A stretch of 5,086 nucleotides of DNA from an uncultured Clostridia bacterium. GTDB lineage: Bacteria; Bacillota; Clostridia; Christensenellales; UBA1242. Of the stretch, positions 1 through 5,086 are shown in pieces. The number at the start of each line of letters is the position of its first letter. Position 1 is the stretch's first letter. The stretch is taken from positions 1 through 5,086 of the forward strand of contig CANQCE010000069.1 in the NCBI GenBank assembly GCA_947589655.1. The letters are read 5' to 3'. The notes under the pieces are model-generated. The model was not told the DNA's origin. It did no database searches and worked only from the letters and a program-made list of their open reading frames with translations. Both the position numbers and the translations under genes were made by a program.

Positions 1-1110
1 CCTAATTGCAAATGCGAGTGCGGCTGCAGTGAATGGGAATCAGAGCACGATGTTATGGACACTTGGGCGACCAGCAGTCTTACGCCGCAAATTTGCACCG
101 ACATTATCACAGGCAAGGGGTTAGACGACACTATGGTGCCAATGAACCTTCGCCCAAATGCACACGACAACATTCGCGTGTGGGATTTTTACACGGTTGT
201 TAAAAGCCTTTATCACTTTGGCAAACTGCCTTGGACAGACGTTATGATTTCTGGCTATGTTACAAATTCTAACGGTCAAAAAATTTCCAAAAAAGATGGC
301 GGTGGAAAGAACTCTCCGCCAGAAATTATCAAAGAATATTCGGCGGATGTTACAAGATATTGGGCGAGTGGGCTGTCGCTGGGCAAAGACACCTGTTTTT
401 CGCTGGACGGATTCGATGCTGGCAGAAAACTTGCCAACAAACTTTGGAACGCATCAAAATTTGTGCTTTCGTTCCTATACGATTACACTCCAAAAGAGAT
501 TGCCTTGCAGCCGATGGACGAGTGGATTTTGCACGCTTACAGCAAGGTGTTCGCATCGTTCAAGAAAAATTTAGACAGATATGAAATTTCGCTTGCTCTC
601 AGCGAGGCGGAAAGATTTTTCTGGAACTTCTGTGACGACTATATTGAACTTGTTAAGCGCAGGCTTTACAATCCGGATGTTTATGGGCAAGATGCGTGTG
701 AGAGTGCAAAATATGCTTGCTACCATGTTTTGCTTGGAATTTTAAAGATGTTTGCGCCATTTATGCCGCACATAACCGAAGAAATTTATAGCGACTACTA
801 TGCCGCCAAGGAAGGCAAAAAATCCATTCACATTTCTGGCTATTTGCAACTAAATTTCAAGCATGACGAGGAATTTTTGGAAGAAGGGCGTGAGGTTATG
901 CGTGTTGTTTCGGGCATAAGGCAGTTTAAGAGCGAGAACAAACTTTCGCTTAAAACATTTATCGAAAGCCTTAAAATAACATCCAAACATATTCAGTTTA
1001 TCAAGCGCTGCGAGGTGGATATCAAGGCGGTGGGCTCGATAAACAGTCTTGAATTTGAAGACGGCGAATTTGCGCTGGAATTTGGCAATGTTGTGCAGGA
1101 ACAACAATAA
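1..1110 (+). CDS. valS: Valyl-tRNA synthetase, archaeal-type, C-terminal part (5' end outside window)
   Basis: Class I aminoacyl-tRNA synthetase that charges tRNA-Val with valine in the cytoplasm. The open frame runs in from base 1, so the gene is 5'-truncated by the window; the ATG at 55 is internal (the Met of DVMDTW). Visible in order: a Cys cluster CKCECGC at bases 7-27, probably half of a zinc knuckle; the DVMDTWATSSLTP catalytic-core block; LRPNAHD and the PW..VMISGYV strand; and the KMSKS-loop equivalent KISKK at 280-294, which keeps the catalytic second lysine. The anticodon-binding helical domain follows, with FWNFCDDYIELVKRRLY and FAPFMPHITEEIY. It ends soon after a short alpha/beta segment and lacks the long C-terminal coiled coil of typical bacterial ValRS. 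SSLTP in place of the usual bacterial SSALWP, together with the missing coil, points to the archaeal-like ValRS form. IleRS or LeuRS are less likely given DTW..SS and the tail. The paralogue assignment is confident; the subtype is moderately so. Confidence 0.93.
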   Translation, partial: PNCKCECGCSEWESEHDVMDTWATSSLTPQICTDIITGKGLDDTMVPMNLRPNAHDNIRVWDFYTVVKSLYHFGKLPWTDVMISGYVTNSNGQKISKKDGGGKNSPPEIIKEYSADVTRYWASGLSLGKDTCFSLDGFDAGRKLANKLWNASKFVLSFLYDYTPKEIALQPMDEWILHAYSKVFASFKKNLDRYEISLALSEAERFFWNFCDDYIELVKRRLYNPDVYGQDACESAKYACYHVLLGILKMFAPFMPHITEEIYSDYYAAKEGKKSIHISGYLQLNFKHDEEFLEEGREVMRVVSGIRQFKSENKLSLKTFIESLKITSKHIQFIKRCEVDIKAVGSINSLEFEDGEFALEFGNVVQEQQ

Positions 1111-1135
1111 TTTACAGCAAGAATAAAATTTAATC

Positions 1136-1164
1136 TTTACAAATGGTTTTTTGTGTGATATAAT
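1136..1164 (+). promoter_or_regulatory. Sigma-A-type promoter with extended -10 for the PAP2 gene
   Basis: TTTACA (1136-1141), a 17-bp spacer and TATAAT (1159-1164), with TG at 1156-1157 forming an extended -10 (TGATATAAT). The -10 is a perfect match and the -35 is 5 of 6. With the last T of the -10 at position -7, +1 falls at about 1171, the A of the ATG of the next gene. No Shine-Dalgarno sequence lies between the -10 and the ATG. This predicts independent transcription of the PAP2 gene from a leaderless mRNA. The transcription start itself is inferred. Confidence 0.8.
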
Positions 1165-1170
1165 TGTGCC

Positions 1171-1968
1171 ATGAAAACAGAAGAAACAAAACAAATTGAA
1201 TTTTCAAGTGAAAATGCTGGGGCGGCAGAAAATAAAAAAACAAATAAAACCAAAGAAAAGTTAAAAAGGCTGTATGGCAGAATTTCTTATGCTATAAAGC
1301 CTTTTATTATTTTTGTTGCAGTGCTTTTTGTTACATATTTTGGCAATCAACTTGTATATTGGCTCATGGGGTCAAATGGGGGAGGGAACTATCCAGAAAT
1401 TCCTCTTGATAGCAAAATTCCGCTCATTTCTTGGTTTGTTTATCCATATTATCTCACTTTTCCATTGGGCATAATAACTTTTTTCTATTTGGCATATGCA
1501 AATAAAAAATCTTTTTATGCACTCTTTTACACCCTTGTGATAAGTTTTGCTATCTCTGGCGTAATTTATCTTTTCTGGCAAACAAAATTTACAAAACCTG
1601 ATTTTACACCAGTCACTTTCACAGATAGGCTTGTGGTTGGAACTTGGGGGTCAACCAGCCCAATAAATTGCTTCCCAAGTCAGCACTCTTATATGGCAAT
1701 TGCCATGATTATTGCCTGCCTTACCGCTGGCAAAGACATGAAATGGTGGTATAAAATTTTCACCATTGCGGTTGGCATCATGATACTTCTTGCAACATTT
1801 TTTATAAAACAACATTTCTTTCTTGATTGGGTGGCATCGCTTGTTATAATGCTTTTGGCTTATTTTGCAGTTTTAATTTATTTCCATAAAAAGAAGAAAA
1901 AGCATGGCGAGCAGTCAATGCCATGGGCGCAAGCATCAGAGAAAATCAAAGGGATAAAAGAAAAATAA
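1171..1968 (+). CDS. PAP2-superfamily integral membrane phosphatase/phosphotransferase
   Basis: A 265-residue membrane protein of the PAP2 superfamily, whose members remove or transfer phosphate on lipid phosphates such as phosphatidate, undecaprenyl diphosphate or phosphoinositides; the substrate cannot be told here. The N-terminus (about residues 1-40) is hydrophilic and Lys/Glu-rich. About six hydrophobic segments follow, near 41-65, 84-108, 114-137, 172-186, 193-212 and 219-238, and the tail is Lys-rich. Catalytic motifs: NCFPSQHS (Pro169-Ser170, His172) matches the central PSxH motif, and KQHFFLDW (His215, Asp219) matches the final HxxxD motif with the nucleophilic His. The first motif is weak: FTKPDF (about 140-145) stands where KxxxxxxRP or TRPE is expected. 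The NCFPS and KQH..xD style resembles the PAP2_3/inositolphosphotransferase-like branch. The start is fixed: an in-frame TGA lies at 1156-1158, no start codon lies between it and 1171, and the next Met is inside the first membrane segment. No Shine-Dalgarno precedes it. Convergent with the lipoprotein gene. Confidence 0.85.
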   Translation: MKTEETKQIEFSSENAGAAENKKTNKTKEKLKRLYGRISYAIKPFIIFVAVLFVTYFGNQLVYWLMGSNGGGNYPEIPLDSKIPLISWFVYPYYLTFPLGIITFFYLAYANKKSFYALFYTLVISFAISGVIYLFWQTKFTKPDFTPVTFTDRLVVGTWGSTSPINCFPSQHSYMAIAMIIACLTAGKDMKWWYKIFTIAVGIMILLATFFIKQHFFLDWVASLVIMLLAYFAVLIYFHKKKKKHGEQSMPWAQASEKIKGIKEK

Positions 1969-1969
1969 A

Positions 1970-1995
1970 AAAAACAGGCCGAGGGGCTTGTTTTT
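1970..1995. terminator. Bidirectional intrinsic terminator between convergent genes
   Basis: The arms at 1970-1980 and 1985-1995 pair over 11 bp, with one G-T wobble at 1977/1988, around a GAGG loop (1981-1984). The GC-rich core GGCC/GGCT is followed on the plus strand by TTTTTATTTT. On the minus strand it is followed by eight T residues (the A run at 1967-1974). It therefore fits a rho-independent terminator for both the PAP2 gene and the lipoprotein gene. The minus-strand stop codon (1994-1996) overlaps the base of the stem. Confidence 0.85.
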
Positions 1996-3319
1996 ATTTT
2001 GCTGTTTTTATTTGATTTTTTATTTGTTGAAAAGACAGATTAGATTTTTTTGGAGTTGGAAGGTTGTGTGCAACAACAGGCTGTTTCAGTTCGTCAATTT
2101 CTGGGCGTGCGCTTGTGGGAATAACTGCATTTTTTTCGTTTGGCAAAAGTTCATTGATTTTTTCATTTTGTTTCTCGGTTATGTCATTTTCAACTTGTTC
2201 CGATTTTTCTTCTTCCTGTTTTAAATCCTCCTTTTCTTCTTTTACAACAGTGTTGTTTTCAGAGGGTTTTTCGTAACTTTCCAATCTTGGAGTTGTGGCA
2301 TAGATGCCATATCCATAAACCGTGTTTTTGTTGCCAGTGTTTTGCGTTTTGTAGGTGTCTATATTTCTCGCCATAGGACCATAGGTGTCTGTGTTGCGCA
2401 TAGGGCTAAATCTGTTTATGCCATTTGCACCATAACCATAGGTGTAAGGGTTTCCATAACCATAAGGGGTGCCGTATCCAGCGCCATATCCAGTGCCAAA
2501 TCTAGTGCCATAGCCAGCACCATATCCATAAGGCACACCATACATGCCATTTGTGCCATACATTCCGTTGCCGTAGCCATATGGTCCATATGCCATGCGG
2601 TTCATATTGTTAGAATTTATTGTGTTATATGGCGTGCGAGCAATTTCGTTCTGCACAGGCTCTGTTTTTTCATCTTTTTCATTGCTGTCGCATTGTGGGC
2701 AGTTGTTTTCTATTTGGCTATTTTGTGTTGTTGGAATTTCTTCTTGAATATTAAGTTCGCTTTCAATTTGCTGTAAAGTGTTTAAAATGTTCTCATAAAA
2801 AGACACTCTTGTGTTGGAATTGCAAGAAAGGCGTGTGAGTTTTGCGTTTATTTGACTGGAATTTTTTTGGATGTCCTTTTTAAGCGAGTTTATTTGCTTC
2901 ATTGCGTTGTTCATGTCGGCCTTTGTGTAAGCCACCGAATTGGAATATTTGCCCAGATTGCTTGTGAGTTCCCCAATTGCGTTGGTTTGCGCTTTGGAGA
3001 GTTTCAAATTGTTTGAAAGTCCATTTTTTATCTTGGCTGTTCGGTTTAAAATTTCCATTTTATAAAATTCTTCGTTCATAAGGCTTTGTTGAGCGTTATA
3101 CACATTGCCATAAACGGAGTTACTTGCAATGGCGCTTGCAACATCTTTTGTTAAACCCAGTTCTGTTGGGTTTGCCACTTGAACATTGCTTATAATGTTA
3201 GCGGTTTCGTCAAGTTGATTTGAAAGGTTTGTTATTGTGGCGTCAGTATTCTGCCCTCCGCAACCAACAAGCGATACGCACAAAACAAGTGCGGTTAAAC
3301 CTAATAAAAATTTTTTCAT
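1994..3319 (-). CDS. Repeat-containing lipoprotein of unknown function (Tyr/Gly-rich)
   Basis: Function not recognised. The 441-residue product begins MKKFLLGLTALVLC and has a lipobox LVGC at 17-20, so a signal peptidase II substrate lipidated at Cys20 and anchored on the outer face of the membrane is expected. I chose the ATG at 3319 because GGAGGT lies just upstream and the signal peptide begins there. An open frame extends 24 codons further up but would bury the signal peptide behind a basic stretch. Residues about 25-195 look helical with coiled-coil-like spacing (LSNQLDETANII, MKQINSLKKDI). A lone CPQC pair sits at 207-210. Residues 243-298 are a Tyr/Gly block with tetrapeptides such as AGYG and TGYG. 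A short RN(T/I)DTY duplication sits at 308-323. Residues 355-392 are Glu/Lys-rich, and the last about 20 are basic. The gene is divergent from spoVAC, which permits but does not prove a sporulation role. The Tyr/Gly block recalls structural or coat-type low-complexity proteins, an analogy only. Confidence 0.85.
   Translation of the reverse strand: MKKFLLGLTALVLCVSLVGCGGQNTDATITNLSNQLDETANIISNVQVANPTELGLTKDVASAIASNSVYGNVYNAQQSLMNEEFYKMEILNRTAKIKNGLSNNLKLSKAQTNAIGELTSNLGKYSNSVAYTKADMNNAMKQINSLKKDIQKNSSQINAKLTRLSCNSNTRVSFYENILNTLQQIESELNIQEEIPTTQNSQIENNCPQCDSNEKDEKTEPVQNEIARTPYNTINSNNMNRMAYGPYGYGNGMYGTNGMYGVPYGYGAGYGTRFGTGYGAGYGTPYGYGNPYTYGYGANGINRFSPMRNTDTYGPMARNIDTYKTQNTGNKNTVYGYGIYATTPRLESYEKPSENNTVVKEEKEDLKQEEEKSEQVENDITEKQNEKINELLPNEKNAVIPTSARPEIDELKQPVVAHNLPTPKKSNLSFQQIKNQIKTAK
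2351..2410 (-). repeat. Imperfect 30-bp tandem duplication within the lipoprotein gene
   Basis: On the plus strand, TAGGTGTCT recurs at 2352-2360 and 2382-2390, exactly 30 bp apart, and each copy is followed by a CATAGG (spaced slightly differently). In the protein this gives RNTDTY (308-313) and RNIDTY (318-323), each preceded by a Pro-Met. Two diverged copies suggest an old internal duplication. Confidence 0.55.
2472..2531 (-). repeat. Five 12-bp tandem repeat units encoding Tyr/Gly tetrapeptides
   Basis: On the plus strand five consecutive 12-bp units begin at 2472, 2484, 2496, 2508 and 2520, each close to CCATATCCAGTG. The unit length is a multiple of three, so copy changes keep frame. 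In the lipoprotein they correspond to AGYG, TRFG, TGYG, AGYG and TPYG (residues 268-287), the core of a broader Tyr/Gly block at about 2426-2593. Units differ from one another by a few bases, so this is a diverged minisatellite rather than a fresh expansion. Confidence 0.8.
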
Positions 3320-3322
3320 ATA

Positions 3323-3328
3323 ACCTCC
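3323..3328 (-). promoter_or_regulatory. Shine-Dalgarno site that fixes the lipoprotein start
   Basis: On the minus strand GGAGGT lies 3 bases before the ATG at 3319. It decides for the lipoprotein start over the upstream in-frame ATG at 3391, which has no comparable site. Confidence 0.85.
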
Positions 3329-3351
3329 AATTGCTTTTAGTTTTTGCGATT

Positions 3352-3366
3352 GCATAAGTTTTATGC
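3352..3366. promoter_or_regulatory. Perfect short inverted repeat in the divergent intergenic region (possible operator)
   Basis: GCATAA (3352-3357), a 3-bp spacer and TTATGC (3361-3366) form a perfect 6-bp dyad between two divergent genes. It sits between the lipoprotein start and the candidate spoVA promoter, a sensible place for a dimeric regulator. It is short and AT-rich, so chance is possible, and no regulator family can be named from it. Confidence 0.35.
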
Positions 3367-3395
3367 GTTTATTTTTCTTGGCATTGGACATACTT
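3367..3395 (+). promoter_or_regulatory. Candidate forespore-type (sigma-G/sigma-F-like) promoter of the spoVA operon
   Basis: GTTTA (3367-3371), a 17-bp spacer and CATACTT (3389-3395). In Bacillus subtilis the spoVA operon is transcribed by forespore sigma-G, with consensus near gHATR and CATXHTA. Here the -10 matches 6 of 7, and the -35 is 4 of 5 (it fits the sigma-F-type GYWTA fully). Transcription would begin near 3402, about 20 bases before the spoVAC start and just ahead of its ribosome binding site. A good sigma-A promoter is not evident in this gap. Sites this short arise by chance in AT-rich DNA. Confidence 0.4.
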
Positions 3396-3421
3396 AAAAT
3401 TGTTTATTAGAGGTGAATTGA

Positions 3422-3877
3422 GTGGAAGATAAAAAAAGAAATGAGGCTTATAACAAGTATGTTAAAGCAAAAATCCCTAAAACAAAGCCTTGGCCGTCAC
3501 TTTTTAACTCGTTTTGGGTGGGCGGCTTAATTTGTGTTATAGGGCAAGGGATAAACGACATTTACCTCTTAATTTTTCCAAACATTTCGCAGCAGACAGG
3601 CTGGGCGCTAACGCTTATAACTTTAATTTTTATAGCCTCTTTTTTAACAGGAATCGGCGTTTACGACCAAATCGGCAAGTTTGCTGGCGGAGGTTCAATT
3701 GTGCCAATCACAGGCTTTTCAAACTCCATTGCCAGCCCATCTATAGAATTTAAAAGCGAGGGCATCATATATGGCATTTGCGTTAAAATGTTCACTATTG
3801 CAGGCCCAGTTATCGTGTTTGGGGTGGCGTCTAGCATGGTGGTTGGGCTGATTTATTGGATAATTTCTTTGTTTTAA
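3422..3877 (+). CDS. spoVAC: Stage V sporulation protein AC
   Basis: A small inner-forespore-membrane protein of the SpoVA system, which carries Ca-dipicolinic acid into the developing spore and lets it out on germination; the Bacillus SpoVAC has been reported to behave as a mechanosensitive channel. The product is 151 residues, against about 150 in Bacillus. A short hydrophilic N-terminus (1-28) precedes hydrophobic segments near 29-50, 61-82 and 116-148. Diagnostic stretches are VGGLICVIGQGIND (33-46), TGIGVYDQIGKFAGGGS (76-92), VPITGFSNSIASPSIEFKSEG (94-114) and a late GPVIVFGV. The start is GTG at 3422 with GAGGTG six bases upstream (3410-3415). It is the first gene of the operon here: the upstream gene is divergent, so no spoVAA or spoVAB precedes it. 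It ends one base before the ribosome binding site of spoVAD. Confidence 0.95.
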   Translation: MEDKKRNEAYNKYVKAKIPKTKPWPSLFNSFWVGGLICVIGQGINDIYLLIFPNISQQTGWALTLITLIFIASFLTGIGVYDQIGKFAGGGSIVPITGFSNSIASPSIEFKSEGIIYGICVKMFTIAGPVIVFGVASSMVVGLIYWIISLF

Positions 3878-3886
3878 GGAGGGGCT

Positions 3887-4879
3887 GTGCAAGGACAAAC
3901 AATAAAACTAAAAAACCGACCAAAAATAATTGGTTCTTATTCAATTGTTGGACCTAAAGAAGGTGCAGGGAACTTTGGAGACTATTTTGATTATGTTATG
4001 AAAAACGATTTCTTTGGCGAGGATACTTTTGAAAAGGCAGAGCGCAAAATGCTGGAAAGTGCCATTACAGGCGTTATTCAAGATGCCAAATTGCAAACGA
4101 AAGACATTGACTTCATGATGGCAGGGGACCTTTTGAACCAAATAATAAGTTCATCCTATGCGGCAAGAGCGTTTCAGTTCCCTTTTCTGGGGCTGTATGG
4201 TGCTTGTTCAACAATGGCGGAGAGTTTGGCGCTTGCGGCACTCCTTGTTGACGAAGGGTATTGCAAAAATATAGTTTGCTCAACAGGCTCACACTTTTCC
4301 ACGGCTGAAAGGCAATATCGCTTTCCGTTGGAACTTGGCAATCAGCGGCCGCCAACTTCGCAGTGGACTGTGACTGGTGCAGGGGCATCGGTGGTGTCGC
4401 TAAATGGGGAGGGTCCAAGCATCACCATGGTGACTTTTGGCAAAGTTGTGGATTGGGGAGTGAACGATGTTAACAACATGGGGGCCGCAATGGCGCCGGC
4501 AGCACGCGACACCATGCTTGCCCACTTTAAAAGCACAAAAACCAAACCAGATGACTACGATTTGATTGTAACAGGCGACCTTGGCAAACTTGGCAGCGAA
4601 ATTTTGATTGACCTTATGGAAGATGAAGGTTATAAACTTGGCACAAATTATGGCGATTGTGGGCAAATGTATTTCAGACGAGAGCAAAAAACTCTGTGCG
4701 GTGCCTCTGGCGCAGGATGCTGTGCAACGGTGTTTAACTCTTATATAATGAAAAAGTTAAGGGAAAAACAATATAAAAAGGTGCTATTTATGCCAACAGG
4801 TGCGCTGCTTTCAACAACGTCAACCCAGCAGGGAGACACAATTCCTTGCGTATGCCATGCAATTGTTTTAGAAAGTTAA
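3887..4879 (+). CDS. spoVAD: Stage V sporulation protein AD (DPA-binding, thiolase-fold)
   Basis: The soluble, membrane-associated SpoVA component that binds dipicolinic acid directly and is needed for its uptake into the forespore. It has a thiolase/ketoacyl-synthase-like fold but is not known as a thiolase. The product is 330 residues; Bacillus SpoVAD is about 338. Conserved blocks: VGPKEGAG (21-28), FMMAGDLLNQ (76-85), LYGACSTMAESLA (103-115) with Cys107 at the thiolase-nucleophile position, GSHFSTAERQYRFP (134-147) with His136, TVTGAGASVV (161-170), MGAAMAPAARDTM (198-210), DDYDLIVTGDLGKLGSE (222-238), NYGDCGQM (254-261), GASGAGCCATV (272-282) and TGALLS (304-309). The start is GTG at 3887 with AGGAGG (3877-3882) overlapping the spoVAC stop; the genes are 9 bp apart, indicating translational coupling. 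spoVAE follows after 11 bp. No key block appears lost. Confidence 0.97.
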   Translation: MQGQTIKLKNRPKIIGSYSIVGPKEGAGNFGDYFDYVMKNDFFGEDTFEKAERKMLESAITGVIQDAKLQTKDIDFMMAGDLLNQIISSSYAARAFQFPFLGLYGACSTMAESLALAALLVDEGYCKNIVCSTGSHFSTAERQYRFPLELGNQRPPTSQWTVTGAGASVVSLNGEGPSITMVTFGKVVDWGVNDVNNMGAAMAPAARDTMLAHFKSTKTKPDDYDLIVTGDLGKLGSEILIDLMEDEGYKLGTNYGDCGQMYFRREQKTLCGASGAGCCATVFNSYIMKKLREKQYKKVLFMPTGALLSTTSTQQGDTIPCVCHAIVLES

Positions 4880-4890
4880 AGGAGAAGGTT

Positions 4891-5086
4891 ATGTCAATAT
4901 TTTTAGATTATCTTTGGGTGTTTTTGGTGGGAGGTTTTGTTTGTGCAATAGGCGAACTGCTTATTATCACAACAAATATAACCTCTGCAAGAATTTTGGT
5001 CACATTTGTTTTAATAGGGGTGTTCCTTGAGGCGGTTGGGTTGTTTGATTACATCTCCGATTTTGCCAAAGCGGGAATAAATGTTC
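4891..5086 (+). CDS. spoVAE: Stage V sporulation protein AE (N-terminal part, cut by window end)
   Basis: Third gene of the operon, encoding a small membrane protein of the DPA transport system; only the first 65 residues of a family usually about 115-120 long are visible. The start is ATG at 4891 with AAAGGAG (4878-4884) just after the spoVAD stop. The sequence has a first membrane segment with VGGFVCAIGELL (13-24), then the family marker TSARILVTFVLIGVFLEAVGLFD (about 32-54), in line with T-PARILV--V--G--L--LGLY in known SpoVAE. VGG-(I/V)C-IG is shared with SpoVAC, consistent with the known relatedness of the two. After it comes YISDFAKAGINV, where relatives usually carry KFAGAGA-VP. The assignment rests on both motifs and gene order. 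The C-terminus, which should hold the VP-TGFG region, lies outside the window. Confidence 0.9.
   Translation, partial: MSIFLDYLWVFLVGGFVCAIGELLIITTNITSARILVTFVLIGVFLEAVGLFDYISDFAKAGINV

Noticed and set aside
257..584. Alternative-frame open frames inside valS on both strands
   Set aside because: They overlap conserved ValRS sequence and have no independent coding evidence.
1089..1106. Small hairpin TGTTGT/ACAACA at the end of valS as a terminator
   Set aside because: Six weak base pairs and no T tract after it; not a convincing intrinsic terminator.
2342..2776. A 144-codon plus-strand open frame opposite the lipoprotein gene, rich in Ile, Ala, Ser and His
   Set aside because: It is the antisense reading of the Tyr/Gly repeat block, which lacks stops because of its repetitive codons; no ribosome binding site or plausible protein features.
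1994..3319. Possible pseudogene or assembly artefact because of the low-complexity block
   Set aside because: The frame is intact from signal peptide to a stop at the terminator, and the repeats are diverged rather than identical.
3320..3391. A 24-codon N-terminal extension of the lipoprotein (start at 3391)
   Set aside because: It would place a basic stretch before the signal peptide, has no ribosome site and crosses the control region; the GGAGGT before 3319 fits the shorter form.
4113..4687. Minus-strand open frames opposite spoVAD
   Set aside because: Shadows of a well-conserved gene; the predicted peptides show no domain-like features and have no ribosome sites.

Overview
This window looks like a chromosomal segment of an endospore-forming, AT-rich Firmicute, most likely a member of the Clostridia. 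The main evidence is a spoVAC-spoVAD-spoVAE run at the right end, read from clear family motifs, together with strong GGAGG-type ribosome binding sites. I cannot name the genus. The archaeal-type valyl-tRNA synthetase and the divergence of the proteins from Bacillus homologues would fit an uncultured gut-type clostridial lineage, but that is inference.

Layout, left to right. Positions 1-1110 (+) hold the 3' part of valS, cut by the window edge. A 60-bp gap follows with a near-consensus vegetative promoter. It drives a PAP2-superfamily membrane phosphatase/phosphotransferase (1171-1968, +) whose ATG lies where transcription should begin, so the mRNA is probably leaderless. A compact hairpin at 1970-1995 is flanked by A and T tracts and can terminate transcription in both directions. 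Converging on it is a long lipoprotein gene (1994-3319, -) with a lipobox, a helical N-terminal half, a Tyr/Gly-rich repeat block and an acidic/Lys-rich tail; I do not recognise its function. A 102-bp divergent intergenic region (3320-3421) holds a perfect 6-bp inverted repeat and a candidate forespore-type promoter. From it the spoVA operon reads rightward: spoVAC (3422-3877), spoVAD (3887-4879) and the start of spoVAE (4891 to the window end).

How the genes work together. SpoVAC, SpoVAD and SpoVAE belong to the system that moves Ca-dipicolinic acid (DPA) into the forespore and releases it at germination. SpoVAD is the thiolase-fold DPA-binding component; SpoVAC and SpoVAE are small related membrane proteins. 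The unknown lipoprotein shares the divergent promoter region with this operon, so a sporulation or spore-envelope role is a testable guess, not a conclusion. The PAP2 protein and ValRS are housekeeping-type neighbours with no evident link to the spore genes.

I see no RNA genes, CRISPR arrays, insertion sequences or prophage signals. The most unusual items are the repeat-bearing lipoprotein, the predicted leaderless PAP2 transcript and the archaeal-style ValRS.
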